From the NCBI GenBank assembly GCA_900317155.1, contig ONFO01000004.1, forward strand, positions 114,046 through 178,045: DNA of 64,000 nucleotides, written 5' to 3'. The notes beneath the pieces were generated by a model, which saw nothing but the letters and a program-made list of their open reading frames with translations, had not been told where the DNA came from and did not search any database. Both the position numbers and the translations under genes were made by a program. Within the stretch, counting starts at the first letter, position 1; every line of letters begins with the position of its first letter. Positions 43,104 through 50,757 of the stretch are shown here, piece after piece. Origin of the DNA: an uncultured Bacteroidales bacterium (GTDB taxonomy: Bacteria > Bacteroidota > Bacteroidia > Bacteroidales > F082).

Positions 43104-44024
43104 ATGTCAATTTCATTGAAAAACCGCAGCCTGATTTCCATCAGCGACTACACGCCTGAAGAAATCTGCCATGTCCTCGACATCGCCGAGGACTTCGAGA
43201 AAAACCCGCACCAGAACCTGCTGAACGGGCGCATCATCGCCTCGCTCTTCTTTGAGCCTTCCACCCGTACGCGCCTGAGCTTCGAGACCGCCATCCAGCT
43301 CTTGGGCGGCAACGTCATCGGCTTCAGCAGCACTGCCGGAACGAGCATCCAGAAGGGCGAATCCCTCGCCGACACCATCACCATGGTGGCCAGCTACGCC
43401 GACCTCATCGTCATGCGCAACCCCATCGAAGGCTCGGCACGTTTTGCCTCCGAAGTGTCGAAGGTGCCGGTCATCAACGCGGGCGACGGCGCCAACCAGC
43501 ACCCCACTCAGTGCATGCTCGACCTCTACAGCATCCGCAAGACGCAAGGCACACTCGAAAACCTTGAAATCACCCTCGTCGGCGACCTGAAATACGGCCG
43601 CACCGTCCACAGCCTTGTGGAGGCCATGTGCCACTTCAACGCGAAGTTCAACCTCGTCTCGCCCGTCGAGTTGAAGCTACCGAGTGTGGTGAAGCAGCAC
43701 ATCAAGGACCGCAACCTCGAATACCACCAGTACACCGAACTGGAGGACGCCATCCCACACTCCGACATCATCTACATGACCCGCATCCAGCGCGAGCGCT
43801 TCCCCGACCCCGAAGAATACGAGAAGGTGAAGAACTCCTACGTGCTGCGCAACGCCATGCTGGAGAACTCGAAGCCCAACTGCCGTGTGCTGCACCCGCT
43901 GCCGCGCGTCAACGAGATCCACGTCGACGTCGACGCCAACCCGAAGGCCTACTATTTCCAGCAGGCACAAAACGGCGTCTACGCCCGTCAAGCCCTCATC
44001 GCATCAATACTCGGGTTGAAATAA
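43104..44024 (+). CDS. pyrB: Aspartate carbamoyltransferase, catalytic subunit
   Basis: PyrB joins carbamoyl phosphate and aspartate in pyrimidine synthesis. The 306-residue protein shows [16 protein letters not shown] (carbamoyl-phosphate site STRT), [12 protein letters not shown] and HPLPRVNEI, all family motifs. Together with pyrI downstream it forms the class B-type allosteric holoenzyme. Its expression is probably controlled by the attenuator in its leader. An S23-type gene and repeats now separate it from pyrI. Confidence 0.96.
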   Translation: MSISLKNRSLISISDYTPEEICHVLDIAEDFEKNPHQNLLNGRIIASLFFEPSTRTRLSFETAIQLLGGNVIGFSSTAGTSIQKGESLADTITMVASYADLIVMRNPIEGSARFASEVSKVPVINAGDGANQHPTQCMLDLYSIRKTQGTLENLEITLVGDLKYGRTVHSLVEAMCHFNAKFNLVSPVELKLPSVVKQHIKDRNLEYHQYTELEDAIPHSDIIYMTRIQRERFPDPEEYEKVKNSYVLRNAMLENSKPNCRVLHPLPRVNEIHVDVDANPKAYYFQQAQNGVYARQALIASILGLK

Positions 44025-44054
44025 TTCAAAATTCAAAATTTAAAATTCAAAATT
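44025..44054 (+). repeat. AT-rich AATTCAAAATT repeat on the left of the S23-type gene
   Basis: Three to four units of TTCAAAATT/TTAAAATT fill the 30-nt gap after pyrB. The inverse-type units lie at 44463-44506 beyond the small gene, and similar units occur at 40113-40198. Confidence 0.55.
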
Positions 44055-44462
44055 ATGGCAAGTTACAAGAGGTTTGAAGATTTACCTATTTGGCAGGAAG
44101 CTCGTGATTACTCCAAAAAGGTGTTTCGGGCTTCCAAAGAAGGTGAGTTTTCAAAAGAGTTCCGGTTGTGTTCACAAATCCGTGCCTCATCAGGCTCGAT
44201 TATGGACAATATAGCTGAAGGCTTTGAGAGAAATGGCAATGGCGAGTTTAAACAATTTCTTTATGTTGCCAAAGGCTCCTGTGGAGAATCTCGAAGCCAA
44301 CTCTACCGTGCTTTTGACTATGGTTTCTTGCCAGAAGAACAATTTGAAGCATTAAAAACACAATCAGAAGAAATCTCTAAATCAATAAGCAGCTTCATCG
44401 ATTATTTGCAAAACTCAGAAATCAAAGGAGCAAAATTCAAACCTGCCGAAAAAGATAAATAA
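44055..44462 (+). CDS. Four-helix-bundle protein of the S23/intervening-sequence family
   Basis: A 135-residue helical protein: YKRFEDLPIWQEARDYSKKVF, then FRLCSQIRASSGSIMDNIAEGFER and EFKQFLYVAKGSCGESRSQLYRAFDYGFL. This is the S23-like family, first found in intervening sequences of 23S rRNA genes and also related to the Avd accessory protein of diversity-generating retroelements. Its role in ordinary loci is unknown. It is inserted between pyrB and pyrI and flanked by AT-rich repeats, and its codon use is more A/T-rich than that of the pyr genes, so it looks like a small mobile cassette. Confidence 0.88.
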   Translation: MASYKRFEDLPIWQEARDYSKKVFRASKEGEFSKEFRLCSQIRASSGSIMDNIAEGFERNGNGEFKQFLYVAKGSCGESRSQLYRAFDYGFLPEEQFEALKTQSEEISKSISSFIDYLQNSEIKGAKFKPAEKDK

Positions 44463-44506
44463 TTGAATTTTAAATCTTTAAATATTAAATCTTTAAATTT
44501 AGAATT
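44463..44506 (+). repeat. AT-rich TTTAAAT repeat on the right of the S23-type gene
   Basis: Units TTGAATTTTAAATC, TTTAAATATTAAATC and TTTAAATTTAGAATT fill the 44-nt gap before pyrI. Confidence 0.55.
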
Positions 44507-44974
44507 ATGGAAAAGAAAAAAGAACTGACTGTGAGCGCCATTGAGAATGGCACCGTCATCGACCATATCCCCGCCGACAAAGTGTTCCAAGTCGTCAAGA
44601 TCTTAGGCTTGGAGAAAGTCAGCAACCCCGTGTATTTCGGCACCAACGTGGAGAGCAAGAAATACGGCACCAAGGGCTTCATCAAGGTCTCCAACAAATA
44701 CTTCGAGCCCGAAGACGTGAACAAGATTGCCCTCGTCGCCCCCACCGCCTCCATCATCGAAATCAAGGACTTCGAGGTCATCAGGAAGCAAACCGTGACC
44801 ATCCCTGATCGCATCGAGCACATCGTGAAGTGCTTCAACCCGAACTGCGTCACCAACAAGGAGCACGACGTGCCGACCAAGTTCACCGTCATCAAGGACG
44901 CACAGGGCAACATCAAGCTGCACTGCCACTACTGCGAGAAGAACACCACACAGGACAAACTTGAATTCATCTAA
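44507..44974 (+). CDS. pyrI: Aspartate carbamoyltransferase, regulatory subunit
   Basis: PyrI binds CTP/ATP and gives allosteric control to PyrB. The 155-residue protein has the nucleotide-binding N-terminal domain (ELTVSAIENGTVIDHIPADKVFQVVKIL) and the zinc domain with C109, C114, C140 and C143 (CFNPNC ... CHYC). It is normally adjacent to pyrB; here 482 nt with an inserted gene lie between. LemA follows 2 nt after the stop. Confidence 0.95.
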   Translation: MEKKKELTVSAIENGTVIDHIPADKVFQVVKILGLEKVSNPVYFGTNVESKKYGTKGFIKVSNKYFEPEDVNKIALVAPTASIIEIKDFEVIRKQTVTIPDRIEHIVKCFNPNCVTNKEHDVPTKFTVIKDAQGNIKLHCHYCEKNTTQDKLEFI

Positions 44975-44976
44975 TC

Positions 44977-45558
44977 ATGAAGAAATTAGGTGTCATTATC
45001 GCCATCATTGTGGGCATCATCCTCATTTGGGGCATCGGTGCCTACAATGGTTTCGTGAAGAAACAGGAAGCCATGACCACGGCTTGGGGGCAGGTGGAGA
45101 ACGTCTACCAACGCCGTGCCGACCTCGTGCCTAATCTCGTCACCGTGGTGAAGAACTACACGGAATACGAGCAAGGCACCTTGATAGCTGTGACGGAAGC
45201 CCGGGCCCAGAAAGCAGCTGCCACCACGGTCAACATCGAGAACTACACCGAGAGCGACCTGCAGGACTTCCAAGCCGCACAAGACGAATTGGGCGAATCG
45301 CTGAACCGCCTCATCGTCTCCGTAGAGAACTACCCCGACCTGAAAGCCAACGAGGAATACCTCACCTTGCAGGCGCAGCTGACCGGTTGCGAGAACCGCA
45401 TCCTGACGGAACGCAATCGTTTCAACGAAGCCGCCAAGGCTTACAACCAAAGCATTCGCAAGTTTCCAGGCAACCTGATTGCCAACATGTTCGGCTTCGA
45501 AAAGCGGCCTTATTTCGAGGCTGACGAAGGGGCCGGCAGGGTGCCGGAGACGTTTTGA
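44977..45558 (+). CDS. lemA: LemA family protein
   Basis: A 193-residue LemA protein with one N-terminal membrane helix (LGVIIAIIVGIILIWGIGAY). After it come NGFVKKQEAMTTAWGQVENVYQRRADLVPNLVTVVKNY, the LemA signature, and ENRILTERNRFNEAAKAYNQSIRKFPGNLIANMFGF. The fold is a helical bundle facing outwards; the function is unclear. It directly follows pyrI and ends just before a strong hairpin. Confidence 0.92.
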   Translation: MKKLGVIIAIIVGIILIWGIGAYNGFVKKQEAMTTAWGQVENVYQRRADLVPNLVTVVKNYTEYEQGTLIAVTEARAQKAAATTVNIENYTESDLQDFQAAQDELGESLNRLIVSVENYPDLKANEEYLTLQAQLTGCENRILTERNRFNEAAKAYNQSIRKFPGNLIANMFGFEKRPYFEADEGAGRVPETF

Positions 45559-45580
45559 ATGGGTCTTACATTAAAACAGA

Positions 45581-45617
45581 ATCGGGCGGAATCCTAATGG
45601 GTTTCGCCCGAATTTTT
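45581..45617 (+). terminator. Intrinsic terminator after lemA
   Basis: TCGGGCG (45582-45588) pairs with CGCCCGA (45605-45611), extended by AA/TT and CC/GG pairs inside, and is followed by AT and TTTT. It ends the plus-strand pyr-lemA run and marks the border to the defence island. Confidence 0.75.
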
Positions 45618-45664
45618 CATAGCGTTATTGATATCAATTGCCCCTTCGCTGATATACTTTACCG

Positions 45665-45881
45665 TCATTCTCTCTCCCTAAACCTCCGCTCCAGCTCCGC
45701 CATGCTCTCCATCAGCTCCGCAAAAGTAGGCTTCTCACCATAAATCATCGAAGATGAGTTGCAGCATCACTGTCACCCAGTAATCCTTCTCAACGGCCTG
45801 TTCAGGCAAGCCCATCATGTTCTTGCACTGCGTCAGCACCGCTTGCTTCTGTGCATCAGAGAGTTGTATGTAATTGTTCAT
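45665..45881 (-). pseudogene. AbiEii-type nucleotidyltransferase toxin, internally deleted
   Basis: On the minus strand a frame begins at 45881 with MNNYIQLSDAQKQAVLTQ and AVEKDYWVTVMLQLIF, the typical start of AbiEii/DUF1814 toxins (the EKD-WVT motif). It ends at a TGA after 48 codons (45735). In another frame the sequence resumes as MIYGEKPTFAELMESMAELE, stopping at 45665, which looks like the C-terminal end of the same family. The middle, including the nucleotidyltransferase active site (about 200 codons or more), is gone. The start overlaps the antitoxin gene by 26 nt, as in intact AbiE operons. Confidence 0.7.
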
Positions 45882-46491
45882 AGATTTCTGTTATTAGGTT
45901 CCTGATCCACAAAGGCATCTGCTTCATGTCATGTGTCGAAAACGGCTCTGGGTGCTGTTCCAGCACCTTCTTCAGTTGAATCCTGTGCTCCTCCGTCACA
46001 TTCTTTTCGCCCATATCCCTCAATGCCGTGGTAATCAGCATGGCTAGTTTGTCGTTAAACGACAGCTTCTTCGGCGACACATGGCGAAAAAGGATACCCC
46101 GTCCGTTCTTGATGTTCACCTTACGGTTGCTCCCGTCTGTCAGATACACCACATTCATCGGCACTTGCGTCGACAACCCCAACATGTTCTGTGCCAATGC
46201 ACCCGCTGGAAATATCCTCACCTTGTCGCGCTTGGCGATGACCTTTGCGATGTCCTCGTATGAAGGATATAGCACGCCCAATCCCAAATCCTTGTCGATT
46301 TGAGGATAACAATAGATGCCGTGACACACATGCAGCAGCACCCCTTTCCGTGCCATACGGCTCAATGCTTTCTGCACGGCGTCAGGGTCTCCATAATGAG
46401 CATACTCTTCCGTCGAAAACACCGAACCCCTTCCGCGTTTCTTTATCGCCGTAAGTATCTTATCATCAATAGATTCTAACATATTTTTCAA
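45856..46491 (-). CDS. AbiEi-type antitoxin (DUF6088-like transcriptional regulator)
   Basis: A 211-residue protein with an N-terminal winged-helix region (ILTAIKKRGRGSVFSTEEYAHYGDPDAVQKALSRMARKGVLLHVCHGIYCYP) and the AbiEi C-terminal part (RIFPAGALAQNMLGLSTQVPMNVVYLTDGSNRKVNI). Family members repress their own type IV toxin-antitoxin operon and neutralise the AbiEii toxin. Here the toxin gene is truncated, so the antitoxin is orphaned. An inverted repeat between its promoter and start could be its operator. The ATG three codons further in (46482) is an alternative start. Confidence 0.82.
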   Translation of the reverse strand: MKNMLESIDDKILTAIKKRGRGSVFSTEEYAHYGDPDAVQKALSRMARKGVLLHVCHGIYCYPQIDKDLGLGVLYPSYEDIAKVIAKRDKVRIFPAGALAQNMLGLSTQVPMNVVYLTDGSNRKVNIKNGRGILFRHVSPKKLSFNDKLAMLITTALRDMGEKNVTEEHRIQLKKVLEQHPEPFSTHDMKQMPLWIRNLITEIYEQLHTTL

Positions 46492-46497
46492 TACATT

Positions 46498-46536
46498 TTG
46501 TCGGTTTTATATCAAATAATTCCGACAACAAAAGTA
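46498..46536 (-). promoter_or_regulatory. Promoter and likely operator of the abiEi-type gene
   Basis: The minus strand has TACTTTTG at 46536-46529. Right after it, TTGTCGG and CCGACAA (46498-46504 and 46522-46528) form a perfect 7-bp inverted repeat spaced by 17 nt. AbiEi-family antitoxins are known to bind inverted repeats at their own promoters, so this is a good operator candidate. Confidence 0.6.
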
Positions 46537-46667
46537 CATATTTCTTCCAAATATTCTTCCTTCCTTTATTCATTTTTTCTCATTCACATCGTTAGCACGA
46601 TGGAATGGCCCTATATCCACCGCCTTTTGTGTCTCTCTGCCCCTAAATTCCCATCCAATCCAACCAT

Positions 46668-46949
46668 TCACTTCTTAATCCTATACTTCCTGTTTTTATA
46701 CTCCCCCTCCACCTCAAGGACGCCTTCGTCCACGAGTTGTTTGAGGTAGTCACGGGTTCTTGAGGGCTTGAGTCCGATGGCTTTCGAAATGGATTTTGCA
46801 TCTGAAATCCCATTATCGGCGATAAAATCGATGATTTGTCGCCGATTTTCTTCATTTCGATTTTGGTTTTTGGGTTTTATGGTAGGTTTATCAGGCTCGT
46901 CTTCATTCATCGAAGCTATCCCAAAAAGCTTTTCCGTAGTGAAGGACAT
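46668..46949 (-). CDS. Winged-helix fragment protein, copy A
   Basis: A 93-residue frame. Residues 33-93 (ENRRQIIDFIADNGISDAKSISKAIGLKPSRTRDYLKQLVDEGVLEVEGEYKNRKYRIKK) form a clear winged helix of the kind found at the C terminus of AlbA_4/RecG-like ATP-binding proteins. The first 30 residues look unstructured. It is probably a leftover C-terminal fragment rather than a complete gene. A second, more decayed copy lies at 48615-48858; the two copies flank the DUF4143 ATPase gene as direct repeats. Confidence 0.5.
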   Translation of the reverse strand: MSFTTEKLFGIASMNEDEPDKPTIKPKNQNRNEENRRQIIDFIADNGISDAKSISKAIGLKPSRTRDYLKQLVDEGVLEVEGEYKNRKYRIKK

Positions 46950-47060
46950 CGTGCGGATTTCGTCCTATATGCCTTTTTGCGTGTGATTTGGGTATGAGTC
47001 TTAACCATTACACCCAACCCCGAATAGCCTTGCCTATATTGTTGGATACAATCGACCATC

Positions 47061-48380
47061 TTAAAAGCGCACCAGATTGGGTTCCAGCATAAATGGTATC
47101 ACCCCCATATAGTTCACGCCGTCTTCATCAGTCCAGGGACGGGCATTGCCGTCTAATATGACAAACTTACGGAACGAATCGCGGGTATTGCGCAACGAAA
47201 AAGATTCCTGTTCCCTTTTTTCAGCGGTATCAACGTGGAGTGCAGATTGGACATAAATCTTCTCCGAACCTTTATTTAACACAAAATCTATCTCATATTG
47301 CACTTGCTTCCGCTTGCCCTCAATCATCCGTTCAACCTCAACAACACCCACGTCCACACGATAGCCTCGACGAATCAATTCGTTGTAAATCATATTCTCC
47401 ATCAGGTGCGAGCGTTCCAGCTGGCGAAAATTGAGGCGAGCATTGCGCAACCCCAAATCCATAGCATAGTATTTCTTGATATTCTCAAAATACCGCTTGC
47501 CTTTTACATCGTACCGCTCTGCCGCAGCAAAGAGAAAGGCATCCTCCAAATAATCCAAGTATGTTTTAATAGTTGGATCTGTTGTCTTCAACAACATCAT
47601 TGTACCGATGGTATTCACTAATTTATGTGGATTGGTCAGAGAACCCACCGACGAATAAAGCACATTCGTCAGAGCATCAATAACCACATCATCTTTCAAG
47701 TGGTAACGCTCAACTATATCTTTAACGAACACATTTTTATGCAAATCGGCCAGGTACTTTTGCTTTTCGTTTTCGTCTGTCTCCAACACAGCAAGAGGCA
47801 TTCCTCCAAAGGTCATGTATTGTTCCAATGCATCAGATTTCTCCAATCCAGCAAAAGCATAGTACTCCGCAAATGATAATGGATAAACCTTGATTTCGCT
47901 TCCTCGGTCACGAAAATTGGTTACAATGTCTTTGGAAAGCATTTTGGAATTGCTACCAGTTACATACACATCCATATTGGGTTGTGTGCGCAAATCATTC
48001 AAGACATCATAAAATGTCGTACAAAGCAGGTCTTGATCTTCTTCATACACCAACGAAGCATCTATATTTGGATTCCTGACTTTGGCGCACAATTGTATCT
48101 CATCAATAAAGACATAATACTTGCGTTGCTTGTCTTTGCACTTTTCCATGACATACTCATACAACGTATTCGGATTACGATAGGCGATATTGCTCTTCAG
48201 CTCCAAATCTATCTCCGCAAAACAATCTTCCTCCACTCCGTTCTGAAGCAGATGTTGTTTGTATAGATGAGATAACAAGTAAGACTTACCAGAACGACGA
48301 ATCCCTGTGATAATCTTCACTTTGCCATTCCAACTTTTGGCCACCAATTGTGCGACATAATCATTTCTTGCAATATCCAT
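47061..48380 (-). CDS. ATPase of the AAA_14/DUF4143 family
   Basis: A 439-residue protein. Walker A is GIRRSGKSYLLSHL (residues 26-39) and Walker B is YYVFIDEIQL (about 93-102). VYVTGSNSKMLSKDIVTNFRDRGSEIKVYPLSFAEY, the sensor region, follows. The C-terminal DUF4143 domain is a nuclease-like fold with RGYRVDVGVVEVE...QYEIDFVLNKGSEKIYVQSAL, where the E..D..V..Q residues correspond to a PD-(D/E)xK core with Q in place of K. The family is widespread and poorly understood. It has its own promoter and lies in the defence island between two winged-helix repeats. Confidence 0.88.
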   Translation of the reverse strand: MDIARNDYVAQLVAKSWNGKVKIITGIRRSGKSYLLSHLYKQHLLQNGVEEDCFAEIDLELKSNIAYRNPNTLYEYVMEKCKDKQRKYYVFIDEIQLCAKVRNPNIDASLVYEEDQDLLCTTFYDVLNDLRTQPNMDVYVTGSNSKMLSKDIVTNFRDRGSEIKVYPLSFAEYYAFAGLEKSDALEQYMTFGGMPLAVLETDENEKQKYLADLHKNVFVKDIVERYHLKDDVVIDALTNVLYSSVGSLTNPHKLVNTIGTMMLLKTTDPTIKTYLDYLEDAFLFAAAERYDVKGKRYFENIKKYYAMDLGLRNARLNFRQLERSHLMENMIYNELIRRGYRVDVGVVEVERMIEGKRKQVQYEIDFVLNKGSEKIYVQSALHVDTAEKREQESFSLRNTRDSFRKFVILDGNARPWTDEDGVNYMGVIPFMLEPNLVRF

Positions 48381-48439
48381 AATTCGGCATTCATTTTAAT
48401 TTTAGTCGGGTTTACGACTGTTTTTAAAGTAAAACGATG

Positions 48440-48447
48440 CAAAGATA
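48440..48447 (-). promoter_or_regulatory. -7 promoter element for the DUF4143 ATPase
   Basis: The minus strand reads TATCTTTG at 48447-48440, 59 nt before the ATG at 48380. Between them AGTCG/CGACT (48404-48419) forms a small inverted repeat. Confidence 0.55.
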
Positions 48448-48614
48448 AACACATTTTTTACATAAATGCAAGTGTTTTTTATACTCTTTTGGGCTTTTTA
48501 TCCATTCGTTCACCCGTTTGGCAAATACCGACAGCAAGCCGACCGTTTGCATGGTAGGCAAAAACATAAAGCTTTCCATAGTTGATTGTTCTATTTGGGC
48601 TTGTCGAATGGTTT

Positions 48615-48858
48615 TTACTTCTTAATCCTATACTTCCTGTTTTTATACTCCCCCTCCACCTCAAAGATGCCTTCGCCCACAAGTTGTTTGAGGTAGTCGC
48701 GGGTCCATGAGGGCTTGAGTCCGATGGCTTTCGAAACGGTTTTTGCGTCTGAAATCCCGTTATCGGCGATAAAATCGATGATTTGTCGCCGATTTTCTTT
48801 GTTTCGATTTTGGTTTTTGGATTTTATTGGCGTTTTATCAGAATGGTCTTGAAGCTTT
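48615..48858 (-). pseudogene. Winged-helix fragment, copy B (no start codon)
   Basis: On the minus strand, ending with TAA at 48617-48615, the translation reads NKENRRQIIDFIADNGISDAKTVSKAIGL, KPSWTRDYLKQLV and EVEGEYKNRKYRIKK. It is nearly the same as copy A at 46668-46880, and DNA identity is about 90 percent by eye over some 210 bp. No start codon precedes it, so it is a remnant. It lies upstream of the ATPase gene, with copy A downstream in the same orientation. Confidence 0.7.
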
Positions 48859-49272
48859 TAATTGTGGTGCAAAGAAAAAAAGATAAAAAACGTATAGGGT
48901 CTCATTTATATCAAAAGTTGGGATCCTCAATAAAAACCGAAGACCCCCCTGGTGCGCTGAACTAATGGGAAGCGAGGGAGGTCATATCAAGTGCAAAAAT
49001 ACGCATAAAACCAAACAAACAACCATAAATGACAAAAATTCGTCATTTTTCGTTGTTGAATTTCAGTTTTTGAACTTGTTACTTTTTTATACCATGCTTT
49101 CTTATCCAGCCAAGAACATCCTATGCTTCCCCATACTCCTCCCGCGTAAACGGCGGCGCAAGGTGTCGTATGTGTTTGAACCTGATGTAGAGATTGGTGA
49201 CGTTCCAACGGGCGGTCGTTTCTGCTTTCCTATCCGCACGGTCATGCAGTTCGACTATGGTTTTTACGCGGC

Positions 49273-49440
49273 GATGACTGGAGCTTGCAGCAACAGTTTG
49301 ATGATTTGGAAGTCAAATGCCATTTGGACAGAGAAGAGTACCCTAATCTGGTCTACGCCATGTATTGCAGCAAGCGCACACCGACTGAATACAAGCCATA
49401 CTTGGAGAAGGTGCTTTATGAGGCGTATGGTTCTAATTAG
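49273..49440 (+). pseudogene. Possible remnant of an unrecognised gene
   Basis: The 48.86-49.73 kb stretch holds no convincing intact gene. A 170-codon frame (48965-49477) reads like random sequence. In another frame, 49273-49440 gives a more protein-like end, DDWSLQQQFDDLEVKC then LDREEYPNLVYAMYC and TPTEYKPYLEKVLYEAYGSN. It probably is the C-terminal scrap of a lost gene; the family is not recognised. Confidence 0.3.
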
Positions 49441-49510
49441 AGGACACAAACGCAAGAGGTCTTCGCGGCTCGAATAAAGATTATCCAGCCCCTACATGAG
49501 GGCATAAAAA

Positions 49511-49535
49511 AAGGAGACCCTGCGGAAATCTCCTT
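49511..49535 (-). terminator. Intrinsic terminator of the retron operon
   Basis: AAGGAGA (49511-49517) pairs with TCTCCTT (49529-49535). On the minus strand the stem is followed by seven T. It lies 197 nt past the stop of the UvrD-like gene, the last gene of the operon. Confidence 0.75.
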
Positions 49536-49731
49536 AAACTTGTGCACGTTTGTATTATGTGTCTTTGATATTTATATTTACCAGTTGTTTTAGGTAAGGT
49601 GTAACGCTTCTTTGTATTAATATTTCTTGATTGAAATTCTCGTATCGTTTCTCTATAATTAAGATTTTCTCTTCAGCTCTGCACAGAGACCAACTCCTTG
49701 GTTGCACATCTCTATTGGCCTATTCTCCAAA

Positions 49732-50757
49732 CTAGACAATCTTGTATTTTTCAAGAAAACTGTAGCTTGTAACATACAGGTGCCTATGAGCACGTGTACA
49801 TGCCACATATAGCTTATTCTTAGACATAGGGGGCAAATCAGCAAGCTTCCCCTTCTCAAAAAAGCCTTGGCTCTTTTGATTCAGCACCACACATACGTCA
49901 ACGAAATTGTCTATACCTTTAGAAGCGCCCCAATTCATTGATGCACACCTATATCGCGAACTATTCTCAAAAAACAACTTCGGAATTCTGTCATTGCTCA
50001 CCACTTCATCCACATCTTCCTGATTCTCCAATACATAAACGTGACCTTGAACCTCTCCGGTTGATTCTATCGCAATTCCCAAAGTTTTCACAAAAGAGCA
50101 AATCTCTTCATTACACCTATGTGTACGTGCCAAAGTATCAGTATCTACAGAAACACCAGCTACTTTCCATTTATTCAAAAACTTCATGTAGTCATTATAG
50201 AGGTTGATGTTCACGTTTCCATCTTTGCTTGTGTCATAAGTATGCTGGAAGAAATCCCCAACAAAAAGCGTATCACACCTATCTGGGATAATGGATAGCA
50301 ACAAATTAAAGTCGTGTCCTGCAATGTCCTGGACCTCATCAATAAAGAAGTGGTCATAATACTTATCCAGTCTCTCCTTGATATCATCAACACAATGCTC
50401 CCTACAAAAATGAGCCATACGGTTTGAATATAGCCGTCCTGCCTCTGTCTTGTAAAAAGCATCCTGACCTCTTTGAAATCGCGATTGTTCCGGCGGCATT
50501 TTAAAACAGATGCCTCGCGCTTTCTTATCTAATCCACAGAATGGCTTGTAGCAAAAAGAGTAAAGAAACGGGAAATACTTGAGAATCTTTATATTTTCGG
50601 GGAAGAATCCGAACCTTTTTAGGACAGAATGCCGCAGATGCTCATGGTTGTTTCTTGTATAGGTAACAATCAAGAACCTCTGTTCCAAATTTAACTTGTT
50701 TATCAGGTGTGTGGTTTTTCCCGAACCAGCAACTGCCAGCATCAAACATTTACCCAT
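49732..50757 (-). CDS. Short UvrD/Rep-like helicase (GajB-like)
   Basis: A 341-residue superfamily 1 helicase-like ATPase, much shorter than UvrD (about 700) or GajB (about 490). Walker A is AVAGSGKTTHL (residues 8-18). FFIDEVQD (137-144) is motif II, LFVGDFFQHTYD (about 164-175) motif III, and KNKLYVACTRAHRHLYV (about 313-329) motif VI. YTRNNHEHLRHSV matches motif Ia. It overlaps the OLD nuclease gene by 16 nt, so the two are translationally coupled, as in Gabija. It is the last gene of the retron operon. It may unwind or sense DNA ends for the nuclease; this is inferred. Confidence 0.85.
   Translation of the reverse strand: MGKCLMLAVAGSGKTTHLINKLNLEQRFLIVTYTRNNHEHLRHSVLKRFGFFPENIKILKYFPFLYSFCYKPFCGLDKKARGICFKMPPEQSRFQRGQDAFYKTEAGRLYSNRMAHFCREHCVDDIKERLDKYYDHFFIDEVQDIAGHDFNLLLSIIPDRCDTLFVGDFFQHTYDTSKDGNVNINLYNDYMKFLNKWKVAGVSVDTDTLARTHRCNEEICSFVKTLGIAIESTGEVQGHVYVLENQEDVDEVVSNDRIPKLFFENSSRYRCASMNWGASKGIDNFVDVCVVLNQKSQGFFEKGKLADLPPMSKNKLYVACTRAHRHLYVTSYSFLEKYKIV

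Noticed and set aside
44055-44462. Avd accessory gene of a diversity-generating retroelement
   Set aside because: No template/variable repeat or DGR reverse transcriptase is near; the RT at 52 kb has retron NAxxH and VTG motifs.
48965-49477. 170-codon plus-strand open frame
   Set aside because: It lacks coherent motifs and changes character along its length; a different frame at 49273-49440 looks more protein-like, so the stretch is treated as decayed.
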